Of a stretch of 64,000 bases of DNA, positions 23,738 to 32,690 are shown in pieces. The position numbers were made by a program, and so were the translations under genes. The stretch spans positions 1-64,000 of the forward strand of contig NZ_JACSJI010000015.1 of the NCBI RefSeq assembly GCF_014349105.1, written 5' to 3'. Below the pieces are notes generated by a model, which was not told the origin of the DNA, did not search any database, and saw nothing but the letters and a program-made list of their open reading frames with translations. Source of the DNA: Caulobacter sp. 17J80-11 (GTDB lineage: Bacteria; Pseudomonadota; Alphaproteobacteria; Caulobacterales; Caulobacteraceae). Position 1 is the first letter of the stretch. Each line of letters opens with the position of its first letter.

Positions 23738-23852
23738 TAGAGCCTTCCCGCTTCGGATGGAAACATCCGAAGCGAACAAGAAGGCTCTAATTCTAAGAGT
23801 TTGAGCGCGATTGCCGCCGAAATCGGCGTCCACTTTCGGCTATCGCGCTCAA
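23738..23852. repeat. Two-hairpin intergenic repeat element
   Basis: The first hairpin pairs TAGAGCCTT...CGCTTCGGATG (23738-23759) with CATCCGAAGCG...AAGGCTCTA (23764-23789) around a GAAA loop. The second pairs TTGAGCGCGAT (23801-23811) with ATCGCGCTCAA (23842-23852) and also contains GCCGAAA/TTTCGGC inside. Between them is an AT-rich stretch unlike the surrounding DNA. Composite hairpin elements of this look are common between genes in Caulobacter and other alphaproteobacteria; the assignment to such a family is from memory, not from a search. Confidence 0.7.
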
Positions 23853-23871
23853 GGCCGGCCTGAATGTTACG

Positions 23872-23899
23872 AGAGCCCGCGCAGCGATGCGCGGGCTCT
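23872..23899 (-). terminator. Terminator-like hairpin of the propeller-like gene
   Basis: AGAGCCCGCGC and its exact complement are separated by the six-base loop AGCGAT. The hairpin begins seven bases beyond the stop of the leftward gene at 23906. The T-rich side lies on the plus strand, so it may work in both directions. Confidence 0.55.
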
Positions 23900-23905
23900 T
23901 TCGAT

Positions 23906-25090
23906 TCAGAACGCCCATTCGCTGTGGAAGGCGTGCTGCTGCTCGTGGCCGGGCAGGCGCATGGGGATGCGGTCCAGCCCGGGGATCCAGATCGGGGCCG
24001 AGATCACATGATAGCGGGCGACGAACACGTCGCCCTCGGCGTCGACCCGGGCCGACACCACCCGGCCGGTCGCGTCGGTTCCGATGAAGTCGCCGTGGGC
24101 GTTGAACACCTCGCCGGCGGCGCCGCGCGCCCCGAATGTACGGCCCAGCGTGCCGCCGTCGGCGTCGCCGTCGTGCCAGCTGACCGCCCAGCCGCCGCTG
24201 CGAAGGGCCACGACTTCGGGCTCGGCTTCGCCGGCGAACACCGAGGCGTCGCCGACCGCGATCTCGGAGGGAAGATGGCCGGCCGCCAGGTCGGCGGCGT
24301 CGAACACCGCCGCGCGGATGTGCGAGGCCGCGCCGTCGGCCTCGGCCCAGGTGGCGACGATGCGGCCGTCGGCCAGGCGGGCGGTGTCGAGGTCGGCGGC
24401 GAAGCCGTCGCTGAGCAGGCTTTCGACCACCGTGCCGTCGGCCTTCACCAGCGCGGCGTGCACGCCCTCGCGGGAGGTCCACAGCAGTTCGACCCCGCCG
24501 CCGGCCACGCGCTGGACCTGCAGGTCATTGTAGAACAGTCCGCCGCCGAACGGGTCCTCGCGCGTGGCGATCAGCATGGCCTCCCCGTCGGGCGTGTGCG
24601 CGGCGGTGTAGCGCTGCAGCACGATGGCGGCGAACTGGCCGAACAGGTCCGACGCCGCCTCCGCGATGACGAAGCCGCCGCCCGGCATGCCGCCGGCCGC
24701 CACCGACGAGGCCTGGCCGCTCAGGCCGTCGCCGCCGCCCCGCAGGGCGCCAGACTTGTCGAACGTCGAGAACTGCGGCGTCACCGAGTGGCTGAAGGCC
24801 ACCATCCACGTGGCCACGAAGCCGCCGTCGTCGAGCGGCGCGAGGCCGCCTCCGAAGCTGTTCGCGCCGGTCGGGCCGTTCGCTCCCGCCGACACCGGCG
24901 CCGACAGCGCCTTGCCGGTCACGCTGAAGCGCTGCACCTGCAGGGTGTCGCCCAGATCGCCGGAGAAGCCCTGGTAGAGCTCCGCGACGCTGCCGTCGCC
25001 CAGCACGGCGATCGCGCGGTGCTCGCCGTCGATCGACAGCCGCGCCTCGCGCCCGAGGGGAAGCAGCGTGTCGTACAAGTTGCGGGCCAT
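23906..25090 (-). CDS. Propeller-like repeat protein, probable exported protein
   Basis: This 394-residue protein is built of repeated strands with the pattern D-G-G-F/R-x-V-A-T-W (LDDGGFVATWMVAF, GGGFVIAEAAS, LADGRIVATWAEADG, RSGGWAVSWHDGDADGG), each about 45-50 residues apart, as in beta-propellers that precede RTX or autotransporter domains. There is no Sec signal peptide, no RTX nonapeptide block and no membrane segment; Asp/Gly-rich loops could bind calcium. It may be a type I secreted or cytoplasmic protein. Start ATG 25090 follows GGAGGAAA. No precise family is recognised. Confidence 0.6.
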   Translation of the reverse strand: MARNLYDTLLPLGREARLSIDGEHRAIAVLGDGSVAELYQGFSGDLGDTLQVQRFSVTGKALSAPVSAGANGPTGANSFGGGLAPLDDGGFVATWMVAFSHSVTPQFSTFDKSGALRGGGDGLSGQASSVAAGGMPGGGFVIAEAASDLFGQFAAIVLQRYTAAHTPDGEAMLIATREDPFGGGLFYNDLQVQRVAGGGVELLWTSREGVHAALVKADGTVVESLLSDGFAADLDTARLADGRIVATWAEADGAASHIRAAVFDAADLAAGHLPSEIAVGDASVFAGEAEPEVVALRSGGWAVSWHDGDADGGTLGRTFGARGAAGEVFNAHGDFIGTDATGRVVSARVDAEGDVFVARYHVISAPIWIPGLDRIPMRLPGHEQQHAFHSEWAF

Positions 25091-25175
25091 GAACGTTTCC
25101 TCCGGCGGATGCGGGGCAAACGGGGCCGGGGGCGTCGCTGTTCCGGGCTTGGTCGTTCAGACCTGCGGCGGCCGA

Positions 25176-27830
25176 TCAGCTTTTCGCGAGCTTCGCGATG
25201 GCGGGCTTGAGCGGCGCGGCCGCCTCCTCGTAGCCGGCCCACGGATCGCCGCGCTTCAGCAGACCGGGGGCGGTGTGCAGGGTGTACTTCTTCGGATCGA
25301 GCCCCTTGCGGGCCTGCGCCCAGGTCAGGGGGAAGGACACCGTCGCGCCCGGTCGGGCCCGGGGCGAGAGCAGGGCGACCGCCGTCGCCATCCGGTCGTT
25401 GCGCAGATAGTCGAGGAAGATGCGCCCGCCGCGCACCTTCTTGCTCATGTTGGTGGTGTAGGCGTCCGGATCGTCGGCCGCGACGCGCTCGCACAGCGCC
25501 TTGGCGAAGGCCTTGGCCTCCGGCCAGGCGACGGGAGACTTCGCCGGTTGCATAAACGGCGTGACGACGTGCAGGCCCTTGCCTCCGGTGGTCTTCAGGA
25601 AGGAGGCCAGGCCCAGGGCCTCCAGCCGCCCTTTCAGCTCGCGCGCGGCGGCGATCACCCGCTCAAACGGCAGGTCCTCGTCGGGATCGAGGTCGAACAC
25701 GAACCGGCCCGGGATCTCGGGCTTGCCAGGCAGGCAGTTCCAGGGGTGCAGTTCGGTCGCGCCGATCTGGGCGGCGGCGATCAGGGCCTCGGCCGTGTCG
25801 AACTGGATGTAGGGCTGCCGGTCGCCGCTGACCGTGGTCAGGGTGACCAGCTTGGACTGGCCGGCCCCGGCGTGGCGCTGGAAGAACCGCTCGCCGGTGA
25901 TCCCGTCGGGGGTGCGGATGATCGAGCAGGGGCGGCCCTTCACATAGGGCAGCAGATGCTCGGCCACGGTCTCGTAGTAGCGGGCCAGGTCCAGTTTGCT
26001 CGCCGCCGGGCCGACGTCGCTGTCCGGCCACAGCAGCTTGTCCGGATTGGACAGGGTCACGCCCAGCACCACGGGCGCGCCTTGCTTCCCGGCCGACGAG
26101 CGCGCCGGCGGGCGATGGCTCACGGCCTCGCGCGCCTCCGGCGTTTCCGGGACGACTTCCTGGGCGCTCTTGTCCTCGCGCAGTCCCTTGAAGCTGGCCT
26201 GGCGCACGTTGCCGTCGCCGGTCCAGCCGGCGTGGGCGATCTCGGCGACCAGCTCGGGCTTCACCCAGTGGACGTCGGCGCCGCCGCGCGGGGCGCCCGC
26301 CCCGGAGAACGGGGAGTCCTTGGCCGCGACCGCCTTCAGTTGCGGAAGCAGGACCTTGACCTTGTCGCCGCCGAAGCCGGTGCCGACCCGACCCACATAG
26401 GCCAGCTTTCCATCGCGCCACATGCCGGCGAGCAGGGAGCGGAACTTGGAGCCGGTGGTGGTCCAGCCGCCGATCACCACCTCCTGGCCGCCCCGGCACT
26501 TGGACTTGGTCCAGGTGTCGCTGCGACCAGACCGATAGGGCGCGTCGCGGCGCTTGGAGACCACGCCCTCCAGCCCCATGCGGCAGGCCGACTTCAGCAC
26601 CGCTTCGCCGCCCATGTCGAAGTGGTCGACGAAGCGCAGGCGCGAGGACGCGCCGGCGTCCTCGAGCAGCACTTCAAGGCGCGCCTTGCGCGCGTCCAGC
26701 GGCCGCTTCCGCAGGTCCTCGCCCTCGGCGAAGGTCGCGTCGAACAGGAAGAACACCAGCTCGCCCGTCTGGCCCGACGACAGCGCCGCCTGCAGGCCCG
26801 AGAAGTCCGGCCGGCCCTCCTTGTCGAGGGCGCAGATCTCGCCGTCGAGATAGCAGTCGGGCAGGGCGGCGCAGTCCCTGGCGATCTCGGGGAAGCGGGC
26901 GGTCCAGTCGAGCGGCTTGCGGGTCCACAGCGTAGCCTTGCCGCGCTCGACCCGGGCCTGGACGCGATACCCGTCGAACTTGATCTCGTGCACCCAGCCC
27001 GGGCCCGACGGCGGCCGGTCGACCAGCTTGCAGAGCTGCGGCTCGACATGCTCGGGCATGCGCGCGGTCTTTGTCCCCTTGGCGGGCTTCGCCTTGATCG
27101 GCCGCTCCTGGGGCTTGGCGCGGGGCGCGTGGGCGCGCTGCGCGACCTCCTCGCCCGACTCCTCCGGGCTGGCGCCCTTCGAGTTCCACACCGCCTTGGC
27201 CGAGGTCTTGGCGTCCTTGAGCATGAAGGGCGTCGGCGCACGCCCCTTGCCGGCGGCGATCTGCTCCATGGTCCGGCGCGAGGCCACCGAGAAGGCGTTC
27301 TCCTCCAGGAAGGCGTCGTGGTCCCCCGGTCGGGCGGTCTCGTCGTCGTGCTTGATCAGCAGCCAGTTGGGACGCTTGCTCTTGCTGCGGTCGTTGGCGA
27401 TGCGGATCAGCGACCAGCCGCCCTGCATGCGCTTGCCGTCGAACTCCAGCGACAGGTGGCCCTTCTTCAGGCCCTGCTCGAAGGCGCGGCCCTTCTCCTC
27501 GCGGAAATAGCCGCGGTCCCACAGCATCACCGTGCCGCCGCCGTACTGGCCCTTGGGGATCGTGCCCTCGAAGTCGCCGTAGTCGAGCGGGTGCGGCTCG
27601 ACCTCCACGGCCAGGCGCTTGTCGTCGGGGTCGAGCGAGGGGCCGCGCGTGACCGCCCAGGAATAGAAGCTTCCCTCGTGCTCCAGCCGCAGGTCGTAGT
27701 GCAGCCGCGTGGCCGCGTGCTTCTGGATCACGAAGCGCGGGCGATCCGAGCGCGCGACGCGGCGTTCACCGCTGGGTTCGGGCGTCTGGGAGAAGTCCCG
27801 CTTGGCTCGGTAGGTCTCTAGATCCGCCAT
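25176..27830 (-). CDS. ligD: ATP-dependent DNA ligase D (PE-LIG-POL)
   Basis: This multi-domain NHEJ enzyme has 884 residues. Residues 1-170 are the 3'-phosphoesterase (FVIQKHAATRLHYDLRLEHEG, PLDYGDFEGTIPKGQYGGGTV). After a Lys/Arg linker comes the ligase domain with the nucleotidyl lysine in HEIKFDGYR (about residue 283), a GLEGVVSKR motif and OB-fold WTKSKC. The C-terminal primase-polymerase follows (DPDEDLPFERV, TTGGKGLHVVTPF, DYLRN). The order PE-LIG-POL is that of alphaproteobacterial and pseudomonad LigD. It seals double-strand breaks together with Ku, whose gene is not in this window. ATG 27830 is the Met before the conserved ETYRAKRDF; the same frame is open much further upstream without coding character. 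Confidence 0.95.
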   Translation of the reverse strand: MADLETYRAKRDFSQTPEPSGERRVARSDRPRFVIQKHAATRLHYDLRLEHEGSFYSWAVTRGPSLDPDDKRLAVEVEPHPLDYGDFEGTIPKGQYGGGTVMLWDRGYFREEKGRAFEQGLKKGHLSLEFDGKRMQGGWSLIRIANDRSKSKRPNWLLIKHDDETARPGDHDAFLEENAFSVASRRTMEQIAAGKGRAPTPFMLKDAKTSAKAVWNSKGASPEESGEEVAQRAHAPRAKPQERPIKAKPAKGTKTARMPEHVEPQLCKLVDRPPSGPGWVHEIKFDGYRVQARVERGKATLWTRKPLDWTARFPEIARDCAALPDCYLDGEICALDKEGRPDFSGLQAALSSGQTGELVFFLFDATFAEGEDLRKRPLDARKARLEVLLEDAGASSRLRFVDHFDMGGEAVLKSACRMGLEGVVSKRRDAPYRSGRSDTWTKSKCRGGQEVVIGGWTTTGSKFRSLLAGMWRDGKLAYVGRVGTGFGGDKVKVLLPQLKAVAAKDSPFSGAGAPRGGADVHWVKPELVAEIAHAGWTGDGNVRQASFKGLREDKSAQEVVPETPEAREAVSHRPPARSSAGKQGAPVVLGVTLSNPDKLLWPDSDVGPAASKLDLARYYETVAEHLLPYVKGRPCSIIRTPDGITGERFFQRHAGAGQSKLVTLTTVSGDRQPYIQFDTAEALIAAAQIGATELHPWNCLPGKPEIPGRFVFDLDPDEDLPFERVIAAARELKGRLEALGLASFLKTTGGKGLHVVTPFMQPAKSPVAWPEAKAFAKALCERVAADDPDAYTTNMSKKVRGGRIFLDYLRNDRMATAVALLSPRARPGATVSFPLTWAQARKGLDPKKYTLHTAPGLLKRGDPWAGYEEAAAPLKPAIAKLAKS

Positions 27831-28025
27831 GGGCGTGTCCGGCTGCACGCTTTGAAAGCGCTGGCGGGGAAGGGGGTTCCCGGCGGGTGCGACGCCGTGC
27901 CCGAGCGGCCTGTTCTGCGAATTCCGGTACGTGAGACGGGTAGCGTCCGTGAGCGTTCCATGACCGTGCGTCCGACTTCGCCCCGCGGGGCCCAAGCCGC
28001 CCCGCAGGCCTGAGGACGCTCCCCG

Positions 28026-30293
28026 GTGGACGGTTTTCAGACGCTGCTGTTCGACCTGCTGCTCGCCTACTGGGGCGGGCTGAAGATCGCCATCGCCGTG
28101 GTGGCGGTGATCATCTTCGTGTCGTCGATCGACGACCTGATCATCGACTTCTACTACTGGCACCGGGCCTGGCGGCGCGGCTGGCGCGGCCTGGTCAAGA
28201 AGCCGCCGCCGCAGGAAGCCCTGGCCGCGCACCCAGAAAAGCGCATCGCGCTGATGGTCCCGGCCTGGCAGGAGTCGGACGTGATCGCGAACATGATCGC
28301 GAACACGACCAATACCTTCGACTATTCCAACTACGAGATCTTCGTCGGCGTCTACGCCAACGACCCGGACACGCGACGCGAGGTCGACCGGGTGCGCCAG
28401 CGCTTTCCCAACGTGCACCGCGCCGACGTTCCGCACGACGGCCCGACCAGCAAGGCCGACTGCCTGAACTGGCTGGTGCAGAACATCTTCCTGCACGGCG
28501 AGAAGACCGGCCGGCCCTACGACGTCATCCTGATGCATGACGCGGAGGACGTGGTGCACCCGTTCGGCCTGAAGGTGGTCAACTGGTTCATCGAGGGCCG
28601 CGGCATGATCCAGCTGCCGGTGCTGTCGATGAACCGGAAGTGGTGGAGCATGATCGCCTGCCACTACATGGACGAGTTCGCCGAGTTCCACGGCAAGGAC
28701 CTGCCCGTCCGCTCGCTGCTGGCGCGCATGACGCCCTCGGCCGGAGTGGCCACCGCCTTCTCGCGCGAGGCCATGGTCGAGTTGTGCCGGGAGAAGGACA
28801 ACCAGCCTTTCAACACCGACAGCCTGACCGAGGACTACGACGTCGGCCACCGGCTGCGCTCGGTGGGCATGACCTCGCGCTTCGTGGCGTATCACGCCAG
28901 GACCAAGCGCTTCCGCAAGGCCTGGTTCCGCAAGGGCGAGGTCGAGGTCGAGCGCCAGGAGCTGGTCGCCACCAAGGAGTTCTTCCCCGACCAGTGGACC
29001 GCCAGCGTGCGCCAGAAGGCGCGCTGGATGCTGGGCATTTCCTATCTGGGCTGGCGCCAGCTGGGCTGGTTCGGCGACGTCAACAACCGCTACTTCCTGT
29101 TCCGCGACCGCAAGGCGCTGATCACCGCGCCGACCGGCGTGATCGCCTACCTGCTGGTGCTGCAGGTCACCGGCTGGACCGTGCTGGGCTGGTTCCTGCC
29201 GGCCGTGCGCGGCCTGCCGCCGCTGATCGACCGGACCTGGGTGCTGCTGCTGGTGCAGGTCAATTTCCTGTTCCTGATGAACAGGTTGGCGCACAGAGCT
29301 CTGTTCACCTTCAAGCATCACGGGCTGAAGTACGTCTGGCTGACGCCGGTGCGGGCGGCCCTGTCGAACTGCGTGGGCTTCGCCGCCTTCTGGCGCTCCA
29401 TGGGGCTGTTCCTGACCCACCTCGCCACCGGCCGACCGATCGCGTGGGACAAGACCCAGCACTCCTTCCCCTCGCTGGCCGAGCTGCAGAACCGGCGGGG
29501 ACGCCTGGGCGACGTGCTGCGCTTCTGGAACCACGTCACCGCCGAGGACCTGGAGGCGGCGATCCAGGCCCAGGCCGACCGCTATCGCCCGATCGGCCGG
29601 CTGCTGGTGGACCGCGGCGTGATCTCCGACGAGCACCTGGCCGAGGCCTTTGCGGAATGGAGCGAGGCCCTGTCGTCGAGCTTCGACCCGTTCCAGATCG
29701 CGCCCGACGTGCTGCGCCTGTTGAGCGCGCGCGACGCGGCGCGGTTCGGAGCTGTGCCGCTGCGCTGGAACGAAACCATGCTCGACGTCGCGCTGGCCGA
29801 GCCGCTTGAGAAGGCCGAGCGCGCCGAGCTGGAACGGCGGCTCGGCGCGGTCGGGGTCAAGAGCCTGCGGGTGGTCTACGCTCCATTGAGCGACATCGCC
29901 TTCGCCGTCCGCTACGCCTGGACGCCCGGCGCGCTGGCGCGGGAGCGGCGCGAGGTCGAGCGTCTGGTCGAATGCGGCCTGCTGGACGCCGTCGGCGCGG
30001 CCCAGCTGTGGCGGTCGATCCGCTCCGGCTACCGCAGCCTGGGCGACGCCCTGATTCTGAACGAGGCGATCGACCACCGCACCCTGCAGGGCGCGCTGTC
30101 GGAGTACTGGCGCACCAACGCCGCGGGCCGCCTCGATCAGTATCTCGTGCGCACTGGCGTGGTCAGCCAGGCCCAGGTGGACGCCGCCGTGCGCCGTCAG
30201 ACCATCGAGCCGCTGGACGTGGTGCGCCGCGCCCTGGATCTGAAGCTGATCAGCGTGCAGGCGCTGCAAACCCTGCAGGCGTCCGCCGCCTGA
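28026..30293 (+). CDS. NfrB-like membrane glycosyltransferase with MshEN domains
   Basis: This 755-residue protein has an N-terminal membrane helix, a GT2 catalytic part and a C-terminal regulatory part. The GT2 residues are visible: DAED near residue 172 (DxD), TEDYD near 268 and QKARW near 330. Two or three membrane segments follow (about 375-470). After residue 480 there are MshEN-type motifs: RLGDVLRFWNHVTAEDLEAA, PIGRLLVDRGVISDEHLAEA, SLGDALILNEAIDHRTLQGA and RLDQYLVRTGVVSQAQVDAA, i.e. two tandem pairs. This is the layout of NfrB, whose MshEN domain binds cyclic di-GMP and activates polysaccharide synthesis. No nfrA is adjacent. The start is GTG 28026. Confidence 0.85.
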   Translation: MDGFQTLLFDLLLAYWGGLKIAIAVVAVIIFVSSIDDLIIDFYYWHRAWRRGWRGLVKKPPPQEALAAHPEKRIALMVPAWQESDVIANMIANTTNTFDYSNYEIFVGVYANDPDTRREVDRVRQRFPNVHRADVPHDGPTSKADCLNWLVQNIFLHGEKTGRPYDVILMHDAEDVVHPFGLKVVNWFIEGRGMIQLPVLSMNRKWWSMIACHYMDEFAEFHGKDLPVRSLLARMTPSAGVATAFSREAMVELCREKDNQPFNTDSLTEDYDVGHRLRSVGMTSRFVAYHARTKRFRKAWFRKGEVEVERQELVATKEFFPDQWTASVRQKARWMLGISYLGWRQLGWFGDVNNRYFLFRDRKALITAPTGVIAYLLVLQVTGWTVLGWFLPAVRGLPPLIDRTWVLLLVQVNFLFLMNRLAHRALFTFKHHGLKYVWLTPVRAALSNCVGFAAFWRSMGLFLTHLATGRPIAWDKTQHSFPSLAELQNRRGRLGDVLRFWNHVTAEDLEAAIQAQADRYRPIGRLLVDRGVISDEHLAEAFAEWSEALSSSFDPFQIAPDVLRLLSARDAARFGAVPLRWNETMLDVALAEPLEKAERAELERRLGAVGVKSLRVVYAPLSDIAFAVRYAWTPGALARERREVERLVECGLLDAVGAAQLWRSIRSGYRSLGDALILNEAIDHRTLQGALSEYWRTNAAGRLDQYLVRTGVVSQAQVDAAVRRQTIEPLDVVRRALDLKLISVQALQTLQASAA

Positions 30294-31457
30294 TCAGGCG
30301 AGGGTCTCGCGGGCGATCGCGCAGAAGCGCTCGATGTCCTCGGGGTCGTGATAGAGGCCCAGCCCCACCCGAAGCACGTCGTCGCGCACGTCGGTGATCA
30401 CGTCCCGGGCCATCAGCGCCTTCTTCCAGGCCTGGGCCTCGGGATGGCGGAAGGCGATGAAGCGCGCCTGGGCGTGGTTGCCGGGCGGGTTGAGGATCTC
30501 GGCTTCCGACAGCCGGCCGGCTTGGCCCGCGCGGACCGCGGCGACCAGTTGGTCTTGCAGGACTCGCACGTGGGCGGAGACGTCGGCGGTGGTCAGCCCC
30601 TCGGCGTCCAGCATGTCGGCGACCGCCCCGAACCGGTACAGCCCGCTGGGGTCGAAGGTGGCGCCCAGGAAGCGGCTGGCGTCGCGGCCGTAGCCGACGC
30701 CGCCGGGCGGGGCGATCAGGTCGGCGAACTCGGCGTACCAGCCGGTCACGGTCGGCCGCTCGCCGAAACCCGCCGGCGCGTGCAGGAAGGCCGCGCCTTC
30801 GCCGGCCATGGCGTACTTGTAGCCGCCGGCCACGTAGAACAGCCGGTCGGCCACCGACGACAGGTCGGTCGGCACGGCCCGGAAGCCGTGGTAGCCGTCG
30901 ACCACCACCCAGGGGCCGTCCGGCCTGGCCAGTTCGGCCAGTTCGAACACGCGCTCGAACACCCGGCCGGTCTTGAAGAACACGTGGCTGGTGAAGATCA
31001 GGTCGTAGGCGCCGCAGCGCGCCTTCGTCAGGAAGGCTTCCTCGAAGTCCTCGAACGGCTCGGTCGGGACCACGTCGAGGATCAGCTCGCCGGCCTCGAT
31101 CCAGCGCGCCGACTGCCGGCGGAAGGAGTGGAACTCGCCGTCGGTGGACAGGGCCCGCACCGGCCGCTTGTCGAAGGCCGACAACAGCCGGACCATCAGC
31201 TCGTGGGTGTTGGGCGCGAACAGCACCGTCTGCGGCGACGGCAGGTTCAGTTCGCGCGCCACATGCGCCTGGGCGCCCGGATAGACCTCGCCGAACACCT
31301 TGTCCCACTTGTTGTCGGCCAGGACGGCGGCGTCTTCCCACGCCTGGATCTGCGCCTCGCGGCTGGCGTCGGGCCACAGGTGGTGGCTGTGGGCGGCGAC
31401 ATGCAGGCGGCCGGGCGCGGCCGACAGCGCGCGGGAGAACAGGCGCTTGTAGCTCAT
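30294..31457 (-). CDS. Kynureninase-like class V PLP enzyme
   Basis: This 387-residue class-V fold enzyme has the Schiff-base lysine Lys214 in AGGYKYAMAGEG. Further family signs are HSHHLWPD near the N-terminus, FAPNTHELMVRLL, DGEFHSFRRQ, VVVDGYHGFRAVPTDLS and a GATFDPSG block. The sequence is not the classical KynU, yet the gene is 10 bp downstream of tryptophan 2,3-dioxygenase on the same strand, so the most probable reaction is cleavage of (N-formyl)kynurenine or kynurenine to anthranilate and alanine. No formamidase (kynB) is present here. The stop is next to the convergent NfrB-like gene (stop 30293). Confidence 0.78.
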   Translation of the reverse strand: MSYKRLFSRALSAAPGRLHVAAHSHHLWPDASREAQIQAWEDAAVLADNKWDKVFGEVYPGAQAHVARELNLPSPQTVLFAPNTHELMVRLLSAFDKRPVRALSTDGEFHSFRRQSARWIEAGELILDVVPTEPFEDFEEAFLTKARCGAYDLIFTSHVFFKTGRVFERVFELAELARPDGPWVVVDGYHGFRAVPTDLSSVADRLFYVAGGYKYAMAGEGAAFLHAPAGFGERPTVTGWYAEFADLIAPPGGVGYGRDASRFLGATFDPSGLYRFGAVADMLDAEGLTTADVSAHVRVLQDQLVAAVRAGQAGRLSEAEILNPPGNHAQARFIAFRHPEAQAWKKALMARDVITDVRDDVLRVGLGLYHDPEDIERFCAIARETLA

Positions 31458-31467
31458 CAGAGCAACC

Positions 31468-32259
31468 TCACAGGCGGGTGCGCAGGGACCACAGCTCTGG
31501 GAAGCAGCGGCGTTCCAGGGTCTTCTGCAGGTAGCCGACGCCCTCGGTGCCGCCGGTGCCGCGCTTGGAGCCGATGATCCGCTCCACGGTGATGACGTGC
31601 TTGTGGCGCCAGGTGACGAGCGCGTCGTCGAGATCCACCAGCTTTTCAGCCAGCTGGTACAGCTCCCAGTACTTCTTGGTGTCGCGGTAGACGGTCAGCC
31701 AGGCGGCCTCGACCTCCGGGGAGGCCACGTAGGGCTGGCTGACGTCGCGGGTGAGGGCGGCTTGCGGCACGTCCACCCCGTGGGCGGCCAGCTGGGCCAG
31801 GGCGTCGTCGTACAGGCTGGGGGCGGCCAGCGCGTCTTCCAGCGCCTTCAGCGCCGCCGGCCGCTCCTCGTGGAAGCGCAGGAATGACGCGTCCTTCAGG
31901 CCCAGCATGAACTCCAGCCGGCGGAACTGGTCGGACTGGAAGCCCGAGCTGGTGCCCAGCGCGCCGCGGAAGCTGGTGTAGTCGGACGGGGTCATGGTCG
32001 CGAGCACGTCCCACGACATGGTCATCACCGCCTGGATGCGCGAGACGCGCGCCAGGCTCTTGTAGGCGGGCACCAGGTCGCCGGCGCGCACCTGCCGCTG
32101 GGCGAAGGCGACCTCGTGGAGGATCTCCTTCAGCCACAGCTCCTTGGCCTGGTGGATGACGATGAACAGCATCTCGTCGTGCTCGTCCGAGCGCGGATGC
32201 TGGCAGGCCAGAAGCTCGTCCAGTGCGAGATAGCCGGCGTAGGTGATGGGGGCGGTCAT
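31468..32259 (-). CDS. kynA: Tryptophan 2,3-dioxygenase
   Basis: This heme enzyme has 263 residues and catalyses the first step of the kynurenine pathway, tryptophan to N-formylkynurenine. Family motifs are complete: TYAGYLALDELLACQHPRS, DEMLFIVIHQAKELWLKEI, SGFQSDQFRRLEFMLG, and the heme-ligand and substrate region TWRHKHVITVERIIGSKRGTGG. It is the first gene of a two-gene unit with the kynureninase-like enzyme; a winged-helix regulator gene with its own inverted-repeat operator is just upstream and on the same strand. Confidence 0.95.
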   Translation of the reverse strand: MTAPITYAGYLALDELLACQHPRSDEHDEMLFIVIHQAKELWLKEILHEVAFAQRQVRAGDLVPAYKSLARVSRIQAVMTMSWDVLATMTPSDYTSFRGALGTSSGFQSDQFRRLEFMLGLKDASFLRFHEERPAALKALEDALAAPSLYDDALAQLAAHGVDVPQAALTRDVSQPYVASPEVEAAWLTVYRDTKKYWELYQLAEKLVDLDDALVTWRHKHVITVERIIGSKRGTGGTEGVGYLQKTLERRCFPELWSLRTRL

Positions 32260-32323
32260 CGCGCCTCGCCCTTTCCTGAATCGAAAACTGCGAAGCGCGT
32301 TCTAGCCGTCCGACGCGGGCGCG

Positions 32324-32632
32324 TCAGCCGATGGCGGCGCGCTTCTCCTCGAACACCGCCTGAGCGTCGGACAGGCGGGACAGCTGGCTCATGTGCACCA
32401 GGTCCATCTTCTCGGCCTGCACCAGCCGGTACTGCCAGGGATGGGTGACGGTCACGCAGCGCACCAGCCCGGCCCTCACCAGCGCCCCGATGACGTTCTT
32501 CACCGTGCCCAGGCTCATCGAAGGATGAGCGTCGGCCAGCTCGTTCACGCTCCACCAGCGGTCTTCGCGCTTCAGGCAGGCGTGAATGGCGCAGACATTG
32601 GCGGTCAGTTTCAGGTCGGAACGGGCAGGCAT
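32324..32632 (-). CDS. Winged-helix transcriptional regulator next to kyn genes
   Basis: This 102-residue protein has a winged-helix HTH (ANVCAIHACLKREDRWWSVNELADAHPSMSLGTVKNVIGALVRAGLVRCVT), a W/Y-containing wing (HPWQYRLV) and a short C-terminal helix for dimerisation (LSDAQAVFEEKR). The HTH region is MarR/PadR-like. I chose ATG 32632; an ATG at 32677 would add 15 polar residues and neither has a strong ribosome-binding site. It stands 65 bp upstream of kynA on the same strand and may control it. An imperfect inverted repeat lies just upstream. Confidence 0.7.
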   Translation of the reverse strand: MPARSDLKLTANVCAIHACLKREDRWWSVNELADAHPSMSLGTVKNVIGALVRAGLVRCVTVTHPWQYRLVQAEKMDLVHMSQLSRLSDAQAVFEEKRAAIG

Positions 32633-32690
32633 GGCGGTCCGGCGGCTCTTTGGGTCGGGCGGGTCGGATCCAGACATAGAGAGATTCGCT

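Noticed and set aside
25068-27821. Very long open frame antisense to ligD
   Set aside because: It is a result of high GC content opposite a gene with a complete, motif-rich product; its translation is Arg/Gly/Ala/Leu-rich without domains.
27831-30269. Upstream in-frame extension of ligD antisense to the NfrB-like gene
   Set aside because: The ligase product starts naturally at MADLETYRAKRDF; the extension overlaps a gene with clear GT2 motifs.
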